Shown here piece after piece: positions 48,763-60,319 of a stretch of 64,000 nucleotides of DNA. Source of the stretch: Rhabditophanes sp. KR3021. Taxonomy: Eukaryota > Nematoda > Chromadorea > Rhabditida > Alloionematidae. Made by a program: the position numbers and the translations under genes. The DNA is taken from the NCBI GenBank assembly GCA_963281155.1, contig CAUJLY010000001.1:3844001-3908000 (forward strand), given 5' to 3'. Below the pieces are notes generated by a model that did not search any database, was not told the origin of the DNA, and saw nothing but the letters and a program-made list of their open reading frames with translations. Position 1 is the first letter of the stretch. Each line of letters starts with the position of its first letter.

Positions 48763-50335
48763 TTAAACCGAATCTGTTCTAGGATTCCCTGTTGTAGATG
48801 AAGATGTATCTGATGTTGTTGAATAAGCTCCTAATATAGCCGAGGAAGGCGAACAAGCATCTGATACAACTGAAAACTTAGCAGGAGTTTTTGATGCCGC
48901 TGCGGATGTTTTGAAACCTTCGGCTGTAGCTAAAGGTATTGCTTTAGAAGATTGCGGGCACTTGACATTTATGAGCTTGCTAATTAGATGATAAAGTCAA
49001 TTTAAGGATGTATTTTTCCCCTTAATATTTTCCTGGTAATTAATCTCCTTAATAACAAAATTAATGTCTTTTTTCTTGATCACTTGTTCCTTATTTTTCG
49101 CAACAAGTTCTTTGAGATACTTTAATGAATTTTTAGTTTTACTTTCATTTTGTTGATAAAATAGCCTCCTAAGGTAACAATAATAAGAAGGATAATAACC
49201 AACATGACGATGAATAGAAGTGTACCTCCAAAGATGGAGCTGTTGGATAAAACCTTCCCATCGCATTTCAAACTCCATTTAGTCTTTAAAGTAGGACAAT
49301 CTTTATGATCCGACGTTGACAAGCAGACATAAATACCAACAGTATCCAATGTCATTTTTTCGATTGTAACAGCTAGAAATGCATTATTCTAATACTTTTA
49401 ATTTATTTTCAATTGCCGCACAATCAAATAATTTAATTATTGCGCTTCCTTCTCGTTTAAATGTTAAGATAGTTGTGTAAAAACATTTTGAACGTTCGCT
49501 TTTGTCAGGGTGTCCAAAATAGCGTTCAAAATTGCTATCAACAGAACCATTGGACAATATGTTGATATCCTTGGGACTTCTTCGATAATCTTAAGCCAGC
49601 TAGTCGATAGTTCCTAACACGCTTTTTTTATTGTAGAAATAATTTGATTTAGAACTTAAATTTACATTAAAATAATATGTCATTCTATAAAACTTGAAGA
49701 AGACGACCTCATTAATAGTATTATTGCTCTGAATCCCTGTAATATCGAGATTTCTTGTTTCTATATTTAAAAATGTTGGATGACATTTAAGTTGGTACAT
49801 TTTGCTAATATTAAATGGAAATAGCTCCGTATGCTGAATGGCATCGTTCTTAATAACTTGAAAATCAAAACTTGGAGTCATTTCAAATTGATCAAAAAGT
49901 TCGTTAGGATTATTAATGCTCATTTCTCTTAGCGCAATACGGTATGTAACGGAGACATTATTCATAACATTCTGTGCTCCTTTTGTATACAATTTTAATT
50001 TTAATCTTGCCAAATTAGTTTCAACATCCCTAACAAATACAGTTTTTTGATTATAACTTGTAACCAACAAATTATTGTACAGATTGCATCGGCTCTTATT
50101 CCGTACTTGTATCTTATTGATACCAAGCGACTCTAGAGAATTTTGCTAATATTTATCTTGAACAAATATCCCAGCATTTTTCCGTGTGAATAATAAAACC
50201 CGATCAAGTCTGATGTCTTTGGTCCACGTGCTCCAATATCGAAAAGGATTTTGATGATAAGTTAGATAAATTACCATGCATATATTACCATTATTCTTAC
50301 TTTCTATCCAATATGTATATTTATCTCATTTATAA
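48763..50335 (-). pseudogene. Degenerate Ig-type single-pass receptor
   Basis: Minus-strand coding sequence can be followed for about 1.5 kb but is repeatedly broken. From the 5' side: RYWSTWTKDIRLDRV; an in-frame TAG near 50150; a long ectodomain frame (ARLKLKLYTKGAQNVMNN and many N-glycosylation sequons) ending at 49600 with stops; SPKDINILSNGSVDSNFERYF; a one-base shift near 49390; an Ig-like strand F (MTLDTVGIYVC); a membrane helix GGTLLFIVMLVIILLIIVTLGG; another shift near 49135; and a Ser/Thr-rich cytosolic tail ending at 48763. No signal peptide was located. Single-base shifts in an assembly where neighbouring genes are clean argue for a true pseudogene. Confidence 0.6.
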
Positions 50336-51087
50336 GGAAGGCTTTTTCTTAAATAAACGTCTCAGTTTTTAATTATCTGTGCACCCGTATTCCTGCGAAT
50401 CTGCAATTTTTCTTGTTGAAACTGAGAGAAAAGCCAACGATCTTGATATTAATGATTCTCTGCTTGACGATGAGGAAATTAATCAAAAAGATGTCCAACT
50501 AACAGATGCAAAGCAAAATGAAAAGAAGAAAACAATAATTTGTCTAGTAATTTTGATTTTTGCGACTTCAGATGTCTATTTTAGCTGTAAAAACAATGTA
50601 TTCACTTAATTTCTTTGCGCAATGATGACAAATAAACTAATATAATATATATTGTGATAAAATTGTTTTATTTGAACTTAACTGTTAAGGATTAACTTCA
50701 CAAAAGTGTGTATTTATAATAAATTGTAGTAATATTGACTGAAATAACTTTCTTAATAAAGCTATAGTATGTTCTTTGAATTATTCTCACTTACAAAAAA
50801 TTCCAGATTCATAATATACACATCTAATTAATCTGAATGTAATATAAAAAATTCCTACATATGCATCATTTTGGATGATTAACCTTTTTGTAAGTTATTA
50901 ATAAAATTAGTAGTCATGTAAAACAATATCAAACTAGTTTTTGAATTAACTGAAATTTTAAAAGTGTGTAATTCTTTTTAAATAGGTATAGGCAGCAGTT
51001 ATTTCCATAATACTATTACCACAACAAGTAAATACATCTATGTAATAGATACATTCATAAGTATAACTTTAAAAAATTGAAGCTGAT
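50336..51087. other. Spacer with a possible orphan exon
   Basis: Mostly non-coding. A plus-strand frame at 50379-50609, without an ATG, reads as an acidic segment (DINDSLLDDEEINQKD) followed by KKKTIICLVILIFATSDVYF. It resembles the cytosolic N-terminus plus first helix of an MFS carrier and lies just upstream of the carrier-like gene at 51088. No splice path joining them was convincing, so it may be a lost first exon or a relic. Confidence 0.35.
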
Positions 51088-52957
51088 ATGGGGTTATTCA
51101 CTAAGCCATCACATAGAATAACACTTCCATTACTTGTATTCTTTACACTAACTATTCAATATTCTTTTTTCCAATTACACTTTGTTTCTTCATTCAAAGA
51201 TGTAACTAATGCCAATATATTTTTACTATTGTTAATCGTCATTATTTTAAAACAACTTCTAGAACCTACTTTATTGCTATTACAAGCATTGAGACTTAAA
51301 TACGTCTACAATATTTTTAATTCTAATCACACTATCCTAATATTTGGCTCTGTCTTTTCAATTTCATTTTTATTAATTTGGATCCCCATCACCGATTCTT
51401 TTATTGCTATACCATCTTTAATTCAGAAGTTTGTATTTCTTTTTCTCTTTGAAATATCATATGCAATATTAAGCAGATCAGTATTAAAAAAAGTTGTAAA
51501 AGACGCCCTTAATTGCAAAACAGACTTGATTGTAAATTCATTTGAGATTGCTCAAATTTGCGCCATTGTACTGTCATCTTTTACCTTGCCAGCACCTTCT
51601 AGAACTACAAGTTCAGAGATGTATTCAAGTAATTATAAATTGATTGCTATTTTGGTATCTACTTCGTCTTTATTTATAACAATTTTTGTCTATATTATGT
51701 GGGATTATTCACAACCTTCAAAATTACCTCCTAAGGAGGATTCTGATGTTGAAAATAATAAAAACAAGACTATTGAACCATGTGATGAGGAAAGTATAAA
51801 GACTCCAAATGAAAAAAATTCAACAGTTTTATCACACTACAAATATCTATTGTGCTGCATTGGTTTTTTTGCTCGCAGATTCAGAATATCTTCAAATACA
51901 TTTTTTTTGGTTTATTTTATACAATTTTTTATTCCTACAGTCATAGAGACAAAATATTATCTCTTTGTAATATCTTGCCTTACATCTAATTCAATAGTTT
52001 ATTTGCTGGTCAAAAAGTTTTTAATTCCAATAGATGCTGTTGTTCTGAATTCCTTGATAAATATAACTTCACTACTGATCACAACATCAGTTTTCTTATT
52101 GGAAATCACAAGTACACTCGGACTATGTATATACTTATTTATGGAAAATTTTTTATCTCGATTTTGCGTCGATATTGTCTATACGAGATTACTTCAAAAT
52201 AATTCAGATACTCTTTCCATGCCAATTCATACTATCTTAAAGGGCAAAAAAACAATTCAAGAAAAAATTGAAGCTGGTATTAAATTAGCCAAAAGTCAAA
52301 CCTTATCATTAACATTTGCCAGAATCATCACTAATCCAGCAGACTTATTCTCCTTATTTATTATTTTTTTATTTCTGTCAAAAACCAGTTTTTCTGTTAG
52401 TTACATTAGTTCAATTTAACAATTACATTTTTTTATAGAAATACCAAAAAGTTGACGGAGATTATTTACATAAATGCCCGCCATTTAGTCTGAAATTAGC
52501 AAATGCTTCCTGGATTCATTTGTTAGAGACGCATTCTTTTATTAATATTACGTATATTGTTTTGGAAACTGAAGATGATTCTTTTGATGAAGAAAGCTTT
52601 GTTCCAAGTCTTCATGCTGGAGATCAAAAGAAAGTGAAGCAAGTACTGGCACCCTCTGAAAGTGGTAAAAACGAAGTCTTCTATTTGAATGAACCAGATG
52701 ATTATGATTTAGGATTGAGAACAACAAGTGGTCGTACTCAGACACCTTCACCACAACAAACAGACGATGAAATTAATATAGTTGATAATAATGAACTTTG
52801 GAGAATATCCCCAACCGCTCCCAAATGGAACTACAAATTCACTTATAATTTTTGCACTCGTTTAGTTAATGTCTTCTATTATGTTTCTTTGACTGTGTCG
52901 TTTATAAGTACTTTTCTTGAACTAACCATTATGTTTTTAAACGAATACCTACTATAA
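51088..52957 (+). CDS. Polytopic membrane protein, MFS-carrier-like
   Basis: Two exons, 51088-52395 and 52439-52957, are joined across a 43-nt GTTAGT...TTTATAG intron and give 608 residues. About twelve hydrophobic helices form two groups of six around a central charged loop of ~45 residues (PPKEDSDVENNKNKTIEP), which is the MFS topology. A second long hydrophilic section (KCPPFSLKLA to ELWRISPTAP, acidic, Ser/Gln-rich) separates the last helix. The usual MFS motif A (GxLxDRxGRR) is not recognisable. The start at 51088 is the first ATG in frame, but an earlier exon may exist upstream. CLN7/MFSD8-like or CLN3-like proteins are the nearest comparison by architecture only. Function unknown. Confidence 0.5.
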
Positions 52958-53305
52958 AACGTAAATCAATTTAATATAAATTATGTTTTTATTTAAGAAT
53001 CTTCCAAACTGAATCGTTTTTATTAAGTATTTGTTCAATGTTACAATTAAGGAAATGTTCATCTATACATTTTGTCACATTTTTATAGTGGATCCCAAAG
53101 TGTGATTAAGCAGTTTTACTTTAAAATTGGTATTCGAAATTTTAAAGCTTAAAGGGTTAAAGTATTCTTAGTGAACGACATCAAGATAGATTGTTTATTA
53201 TCAAATAAAGAGGGTTATATAAATATGATAATTGAATATAAATATGAGTATAATAATATATAGATAATATCTATATGCAGATTATGTTACAATTTTTAAC
53301 ATTTA
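52958..53305. other. Intergenic between convergent genes
   Basis: A 348-nt AT-rich gap between the stop codons of the carrier-like gene and the channel gene. AATAAA-type signals for both strands are present. Confidence 0.5.
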
Positions 53306-55514
53306 TTAGAACGACGCTTGTAGCCGTTTTTTGTAATCGTCTTTGATCTGTAGTCGTTTTTTCTTATACACGTTCTCGACCTTTGTCATTCGTTGTTTGA
53401 TCTCAATCATCGAGTCGCCATACTCCTTTTGCAACTCCGTGATCTCTTCATCTACTTCATTTATAATCCTAGTTAAGGCAGATAGCATTTCGTCAGTATT
53501 ATGCAGATCTGTTAGTTCGGTAACATCCATTGATTTCTTCTTGAGACCATTTAAGTTAGTCGAAGTTAACTTTAACCTAACAAACTCTCCCAATTTGCTT
53601 CTTTCTTCTGGATAATCTCTTAGAACTTCATTGACAGATTCTCTTCGTAAAATATACACATCTGAATACCCTTTAGATTTAAGTCCAAAAGTTCGTTTGT
53701 TATTTTCCAGATAACCTCTAACCTTAATTATTGAATTATCCCCGAAAGAGCCGCCTGGCAAAATTTCATCTACGACTTCTTGATTTATATCCACTATGGA
53801 AAGACAACCAGCTTTCACAATATACATTTCTCTTGCTGGATCTTCAATTCGACATAGAAAATCATCTGGGGCATACATTTGTCTTTCTAATCTCATAACC
53901 AGTTCTAATAAAACATTTTTAGGTATATGAGCGAACATCGCAACATTTTTCAAAGAACTCATATGGAGATCCTCGGCGATTTCACACTCCAATCTTCTAG
54001 GCAAAGAAGCTAGTATAGTTTTATCATTCGTAAGTAGCCCTTGATTATAAACAAAACCCAAGAAAGCAATGACGCGCTTCTGAAACAATGGTCTGACATG
54101 CCTATAGGACATGTAAAACTTCAATCCATCCGTCAAGTTCTGAAAATCGGCTTGATTTTGATTAATAGTGGAAACCAATTGACCAACTGATCCTACAATG
54201 GTAGCGAAAACAAGTACACCAATGATGGTATCTACAATTTCTAGACTGTTTTCCTGCCACGCATTAGGATAAGGTTGTTGACCACAAGTTGTTAAGGTCA
54301 AAGAACTCCAATAAAAACTCAGCGAATATTGCTTACTGAAGTCTGAAAATTTGTAAGGGCTAGCCAAAGGGGACCGAATACGCCATCATTTCATTAACAT
54401 ATTCTTCACGACGCATTCCTTTTTCAATATATGGTTTTTCATCGAACCCGCAATCACCTTCATCGTCATCAATAAATATGTCACATTGTGGAAATATTGG
54501 ATCGGCATTCTTAACTAATGTATAAGCCCAATCATTGACATCTTCGGACTCAGTACCGCCTAATAAACTTATTGAATAATAAGCTGATGAATTCCAGTGG
54601 AAAATAATGAAACAAATTGAAATCAAAACACTAATTCGAAAGGCATGTGGATATGCAGTACGTATCGACGTTCTTTCTACAAACTCATTAACTCGATATA
54701 GTTTCATGAAACGATTCATTCGTAGCAAAACCAATTGTGGATTAAAATCCAGTAGTATGTCAATAGGAAAAATGGCCAACATATCAATCAATGGTTTCTC
54801 ACTCATCAGGTATCTTGGTATAATTAATGTTAAATCGTTCACAACTAATCCATTTTCCATATATGTCCTGCACGATTGAACCAAAGCATCTCCGAGAAAC
54901 ATAAAATCAACAACGACATTTGTAATTCGCCAATAGGTAGTTATGGTTTCTGAAACATCATCATAGATGAAGACAACAAGGAACAGCAAATTATATAAGC
55001 ACCCTATTGTAATAGCAACCGTCCAGTAATAATAAAAATCACTGGTAGGGTCTACAGCGCCAATACAATTAGTACAAATAAATTGTATGCTGCAAACATC
55101 GGCACATTTTCCGAAAAATGATCTAAATTTGTCAAAATATGAATAATTGGAATCCATTGAAACATTGTGTGCTTGGTTATCAATGTCAATCGCAACTCCA
55201 CTTGGAATAGCAGTCAATGGCTTATCAAGATTGCCGGATCTTGAATTTCCATTAGCCTGGTTAGTAGAGTGAACATGCCCGTTAGACATACTAGGATTGG
55301 TTTCTGTCATAGGAATTTCTTCAACAACGGAATTAGCTTGGCCTGTTTTCCACCTGATGTACTTTTTAAATAACTATATACAAATATTAAAGAAGACATA
55401 ATTAACTTTTTTATATTTAAAACTAACCATGGAAGCAGTAACTAATGAAGCAAAAGAAACCCTTTCTCTGATATTTACAGCCTCAACATCCTGATTAGAT
55501 TGTTCTTTATTCAT
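53306..55514 (-). CDS. Cyclic-nucleotide-gated cation channel (TAX-4/CNG-like)
   Basis: A subunit of the cGMP-gated channel used in sensory cilia. Exons 55514-55428, 55373-54410 and 54342-53306 sum to 2088 nt, or 695 residues. Intron 2 (54343-54409, GTGAAG...TTTTCAG) repairs an apparent frameshift and restores phase. S1-S4 include RMNRFMKLYRVNEF with conserved RTAYPHAFRI and FHWNSSAYYSIS in S5. The pore reads SFYWSSLTLTTCGQQP (residues 359-374) where CNG alpha subunits have TTIGE. S6 has FATIVGSVGQLVSTIN. The C-linker is typical (LPRRLECEIA). The cNMP-binding domain shows REMYIVKAGCL, PGGSFGD and NKRTFGLKSKGYSDVYIL. A coiled-coil C-terminus follows. The filter lacks the calcium-binding Glu and has Cys for Ile. 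Confidence 0.88.
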
Positions 55515-57537
55515 TAAAAAATATTATATTCACAAAAATCAAAATTACTAGAAATTATTTTTAATTAGTTTAACTATCGATGAAATTCTATATATGGGAG
55601 CTACAAGTTTGAATATAACGAGGTATTGTACTTCGCTCCAGGCCATGCTATATTCTTTTTATATAAATTTAAAATAAGCAACGCTTGCTCATATACGTTT
55701 ATTTAGCTGCGACAAAATAGATAATTTCTTCTTTACCTACTGCCCAAGTAATTAACTCAAACTAAAATAGCATATTGAGATAAATATGGTAAAAGAAATT
55801 CTGAGTTAATTATTACATTATTGGTATGACAAAAATATTGTTTAACTTAACAATATGAAACCTTTTTACAATTACGTTAAAAATGCATTTTTACCCTCAA
55901 AGTACATTAAAAGGCATTTATGAATCGAGAAATTTTATTTACAAAATAATGCAATGTCCTTAAATTATATACGCACTGATGTTTAATAAAATTATTGAAT
56001 AATGGAGTCGAAATATAAGTATGTTTGTTGTTGAAAAGAAGCTGCTTAATGATATAGTTTATGCGCGAAATTATAATCTTTATTGGGGGAAAGATACACA
56101 CAGAGGATTTCCGATATCTCTTTTAATCCTGCTTCATAAACAATAGTCACCTCGAATCTAATATCCTTGAAAGCTCTGACAAAGAATTGGTAGCAATGGC
56201 GTATATAGATTTCAAAAGCAATTTCGGTGTTGAAAATAATGCCCATAAGCTGTTTGAACACCGTGGAGTAAAAGTCACTTTGAGTGCCCAATATCGTAGG
56301 GAAAAACTAATCAAAATAGCACATACAATACAACTGATTGCCTCAAGGAAGTCTTATTTTGTTATTTACAAACTTATTATCACTAAGCAGATTAAGTACA
56401 GGATTATGGCTCTGCACAAAGCACGGTTCAATTCGTTCAAATGGGTGACTAAATAATATGCATCTACGCAATTAAAGGCAATAGCTTCTGCAATCTGAAC
56501 ATATGTAAAAACCGAGAATTGTTTAATTTCCTCCTTTGAATAGGTAGAAATGACTGGTGGAGTGTCATGTTGGCCACGTAAATAACATATTTGAAGGAAT
56601 AAAAAACTGGTTCTAGCATGAAACGGTTCTTAATAAAAATAAATTATGCATATATTATAAATTTGGGAATTGTTTTATTACATGTTATCCAAAATAAATA
56701 TGATATTTTTTATTTTGAAAATTTAATTATATCTTGTTTCGATTCTGCTTTCAAAACAGTAGATTCTTAATTGTTAACATTTAAAGTGCTTTCATGGATA
56801 TTGATCATAGGTATTGTATTAATAATATTGTATGTTTCTTTATGTAGGAAATACAAACACTTGCAATTGGAATAATTTATCACGAATAAAAAGACAGCTT
56901 GCTATATTCTGATTTTTTAACTTGTATCAGTTTTGTTCAGTTGTTTTTCAAAAGATTTGTGTCATATACAATTCAGCAATCTTGAATATCATTGTTAACC
57001 AGATACGGATTGCATTTTTCGCAACTTCTTTTCTTTATCGTTGCCTTGCAGGCGATTTATTCTTACTGAAATGAACTTTTCCCTTTCTACATAAGAGTTT
57101 GATTAGTGCAAACTATGTTTGACTCTTTTAAACTCATCACTAGACTTGGGAACAAGACGGGAAACGGAACTAAAATACAAAATCATAACTAACTAATTCG
57201 AATGACTAAAGCACGTTTCTTAGATACAAAACATCAATACGGACACAAAATGGGCCGTTTAAGCAATTAAATCTTGCCAAACCCGTTAACTTTTAAGAAT
57301 AATATGTCAAAAATGTTCATCCCTTATGAATCTGCTTACATAATATTATTTAAAATGTCTGTTTATTACTCAAAATAACATTGAAACGTATGCTTATTGT
57401 TTTATGATCATTACAAAGTAAACTTAGCCATAAAATAAACTCATTGTGATTATTTTATTTTAAAACAGTTTGCTATTAACTCTCCAATTGTCGGTGAAAG
57501 ACATTCAGCTAAACTTTATTGGTGTTAAAAATATTAA
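55515..57537. other. Spacer, possible receptor relic
   Basis: About 2 kb without a supported gene. Minus-strand frames between 56046 and 56470 read as hydrophobic stretches (AIILYLICLVIISL, CIVCAILISFSLRYWALK) broken by stops, then TQSDFYSTVFKQLMGIIFN. This could be a heavily decayed membrane protein, but the evidence is weak. The rest is AT-rich with no pattern. Confidence 0.35.
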
Positions 57538-58850
57538 ATGTCGCGACTTCAGGTTCAGGAGTTTCATTCAATTCGCGAAGTCACAAGAAACCGCTTCCAA
57601 TGTAATGTGCTCCAAAATGCTATTGTTAATACCTCTAAGATGGTATCGAATTTAGAGAATACCAATGTAATATTATTTGATACAAATACTTTTGATTTGT
57701 CTCAAAAGTTTATTGACAATGGAGCGAAGCGAATAACATTAGTTGAGAAAAACAGAGTAGCCTATAGAAACCAAGTCGTAAGTTAATAAATACTTTCTAA
57801 TAATTAAATATGCCGGCAAAAAATAATACTTAATTTGTAGAACTACGTAAACCAATGGAAAATGAGCAATAACGAAATGCTTGATACGGATATCCTCTTT
57901 AAAGCAAACAGACTAGCAGGAATCAAATATGCTTTGAAAACTGTATTACTTGGCAACGACAGGGAAGTTTTTAGTACAAGTACAAGTACTCAAGGCAAAA
58001 GTAATTCGTTTTATGACAGTGTGATGAAATATCAAATAATGGGTGATTATTTAGATCCATTGCAACAAATCAGTCAAGATCTACAGGTAGAAAATTATTA
58101 TGCTAGCAACGCATTATTGATATCCTTGATTGAAAACTCCAAAGATCAAATTAGATGTATGGATCATTTACATCAGGAAGGATTAAAGCATTACTCAAAT
58201 AGAAAAAGCCATTTATTAGGACAGAAGTGCAAAGTTTCATTTCTAACATTTTTAAGTGCAGAGTAAGATAAAATGTTTTTGTAAATTTTAACTTAATTTT
58301 TAGCGTGTATTCGGAACTAATGGCAAGTAAGAACAATTATACGCATATGAACAAGACGGCATTTTCAAAATCATTCTTTATGAATACCTTTTTTGATATA
58401 AAAGATTTTGGTGTGTTTGGAGTCGAGCAATTTCATCCGAAATTAGTCTTGCCAGAAGTGACAGAACAGAGACTTGTAAAATTAAAAGCGAATAATTTGG
58501 ATTCGTCCCTTCTAAATGGCATAGTAATTGAACCACGCAAATTAGAGGATTTATCAAATATGGGTTTCCAAATTGAAGACGAGTTTGCATTACGGTTTCA
58601 TTTCCTTACAATTTGTTTTGGAAAAACTTTGAGAAAAACCACTGCAAACCAACTGTTGAAATCTGTATTTGGTAATGTCCCAAAAAACCTGTTATTTGAA
58701 GACAATTTATTAGTTACATCTGTGACATACTGCGAATGGCAAAATCTGTTTCCTCACTTATTGAAGCTTCAATTTTCAAATGAAGTAAATTTGAAGTATA
58801 AATTATACCTCGATAATTATTCTGATACCGCTAAAAATTACATAAACTAA
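57538..58850 (+). CDS. Diverged rRNA-dimethylase-family protein, possible mitochondrial TFB
   Basis: Exons 57538-57777, 57841-58262 and 58304-58850 sum to 1209 nt, or 402 residues, with introns of 63 and 41 nt. The N-terminal part resembles a Rossmann methyltransferase core: NVILFDTNTFDLSQKFIDNGAKRITLVEKN mirrors the 'G.G.LT..L...GA..V.AIE.D' layout of KsgA/Dim1 and the mitochondrial transcription factors TFB1M/TFB2M, but the glycine motif for S-adenosylmethionine is lost. The C-terminal part (IVIEPRKLEDL, FHFLTICFGKTLRKTTANQLLKSVFG) resembles the helical C-terminal domain where TFBs have F..L...FG.R. Loss of the cofactor motif would suit a TFB2M-type transcription factor. It is only a tentative match; no catalytic NxxY motif is seen. 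Confidence 0.42.
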
Positions 58851-59190
58851 TTTGTACGTAATAATCTAAAAATAAATTTATTAAATTTTACTATTAACCT
58901 TATCAAAATTAAATAATCGTGTGTACTATCGTGAATTATATTAAATTAGTTCATAAATTACTTTGACTATATATTTGTATAAGATTTTAAACTCACTTTA
59001 AAATATTCTAAGTGTCATTAAGCTGATTTATAATTAATCTATCAAAACGGCTAAATAAATATGAATTTTGTTATACAAATACCTCCAAACTAATATTCAA
59101 AAAGCATAAGCTGACAACGCCTCAAACTGTCTATGTTTAAGCCACATTTTTTAGCTCGTTCAAGTGAATTATAGAGGTGGCATTTGATTA
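58851..59190. other. Intergenic before the right arm
   Basis: A 340-nt AT-rich stretch with an AATAAA at 58870-58875 for the preceding gene; nothing else seen. Confidence 0.5.
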
Positions 59191-59283
59191 AAATTAAATT
59201 AGAAATAAATAGCTGTTAATCCTTGAAACAAACTATTTTTGTTTGCTATATAAAGAACTTAATTATGTTATTTTGTTTGAACA

Positions 59284-59905
59284 ATGAAAAAGTTTGCTAT
59301 CATATGTCTTCTTGCTTTAGTTGTTTGAACTGTCTATTGTGGCAGTTCTAGTAGTTCAGGATCGAGTGGAGGAAAAAGAAACAAAATAAGTGTTGTGAGG
59401 ACCTTGTTGAAGAAACTGGGCCCTTTGGAGGATGCATGTTAATTGAACCTATTCATTGAATTATTAAGCAACAATGAAATTGAAATTAACATCAGAATGA
59501 CTGACATCTTCTTATTCAAAGGGAAGGACTTTCCATCCAAGAAAGGTGAAACTCATCATGAAAGGATACCCTGGCGTTATCGCAACAACAGTAGTTCCAG
59601 CTACCACTTACGAATATTACAGCGGAGAACGTTCTGATGCTGCTTGAAATGTCTTGGCTGTCGATGCTAGTGGATTCTCAGCTATCTACACTAGTTTTAC
59701 CACCAAATGAGTGATGGACTGCCTCTGAGAAGAACGTCTGGAAGAACTTCTGTGTTAAATTGACTCTTGAAGTTATCAATGACAACACTGCCTTCCTGAC
59801 AGCTGCAGTTAGAATCACTGCACTTAAAATCACTGAAATCATTTGCTGTATTAACGATTACGCTGCCTACTATTGAACCAGAAGAACCAAGGTTCATTCC
59901 ATAAA
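59284..59905 (+). pseudogene. Dead secreted-protein gene, right-arm copy
   Basis: A mirror of the left-arm pseudogene. ATG at 59284, MKKFAIICLLALVV, the same in-frame TGA, then the same frame-shifting order (GSSGGKRNKISVV, FHPRKVKLIMKGYPGVIATT, NVLAVDASGFSAIYTS). Some segments differ strongly from the left copy, for example the stretch after KLLKK (GGGCCCTTTGGAGGATGC against AAGCATTTGAAGAATAC) and TACGAATATTACAGCGG against TATCAACCTCACAGCGG. Confidence 0.7.
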
Positions 59906-60070
59906 AGTGGAGTCTGGGGATGAATTGAACAACTCTGGGGTGTTAATTTATAAACAATTATTTACTTACCTATGAGAAAAAACGATTACTATTAAATATA
60001 AGATTTGTTTAAATTAAATAAAACCTAAATAGCAGATACTATTTGAGAATTGGCTAATCAAAATATATGC

Positions 60071-60160
60071 ACCTCAATAATTTGTTCGAAATTGCGTATT
60101 TTTAGCCGTATGTATCAATTGCTGTTGATGATTTATTCTACTGAAACAGAAGTGTATGGA
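60071..60160. other. 90-bp insertion specific to the right arm
   Basis: The left arm reads ATATATATGCAATTAA at this point, while the right arm has 90 extra bases between ATATATGC and TGCAATTAA. A TGC triplet flanks both sides and could be a tiny target-site duplication. The inserted sequence has no obvious terminal repeats and no coding potential. It could equally be a deletion in the left arm. Confidence 0.6.
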
Positions 60161-60319
60161 TGCAATTAATTCATACGATTCGATCTTGTCAAAGTATGAT
60201 AAAATACGGAATTAATTAAATAAATTTATTAAGTAATGCTCTCTATGAATAAAAAATTATAGTTAAGGTTGCTAAAGTTAAATATGTACATAGTTTGTAC
60301 AAGGTATTATTATATATTT

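Noticed and set aside
49600..50335. In-frame TAG followed by coherent coding sequence, suggesting TAG reassignment to glutamine
   Set aside because: Intact genes in the window use TAG, TAA and TGA as ordinary terminators (SQOR ends in TAG), so reassignment is untenable; pseudogene decay explains it.
54343..54409. Apparent frameshift between the two halves of the CNG channel
   Set aside because: A 67-nt interval with GTGAAG donor and TTTTCAG acceptor restores phase and gives a normal S5-pore linker, so an intron is the better explanation.
59443..59637. Small open frames inside the arm pseudogenes taken as genes
   Set aside because: They are fragments between stops of the decayed secreted-protein gene; their true reading frame changes several times.
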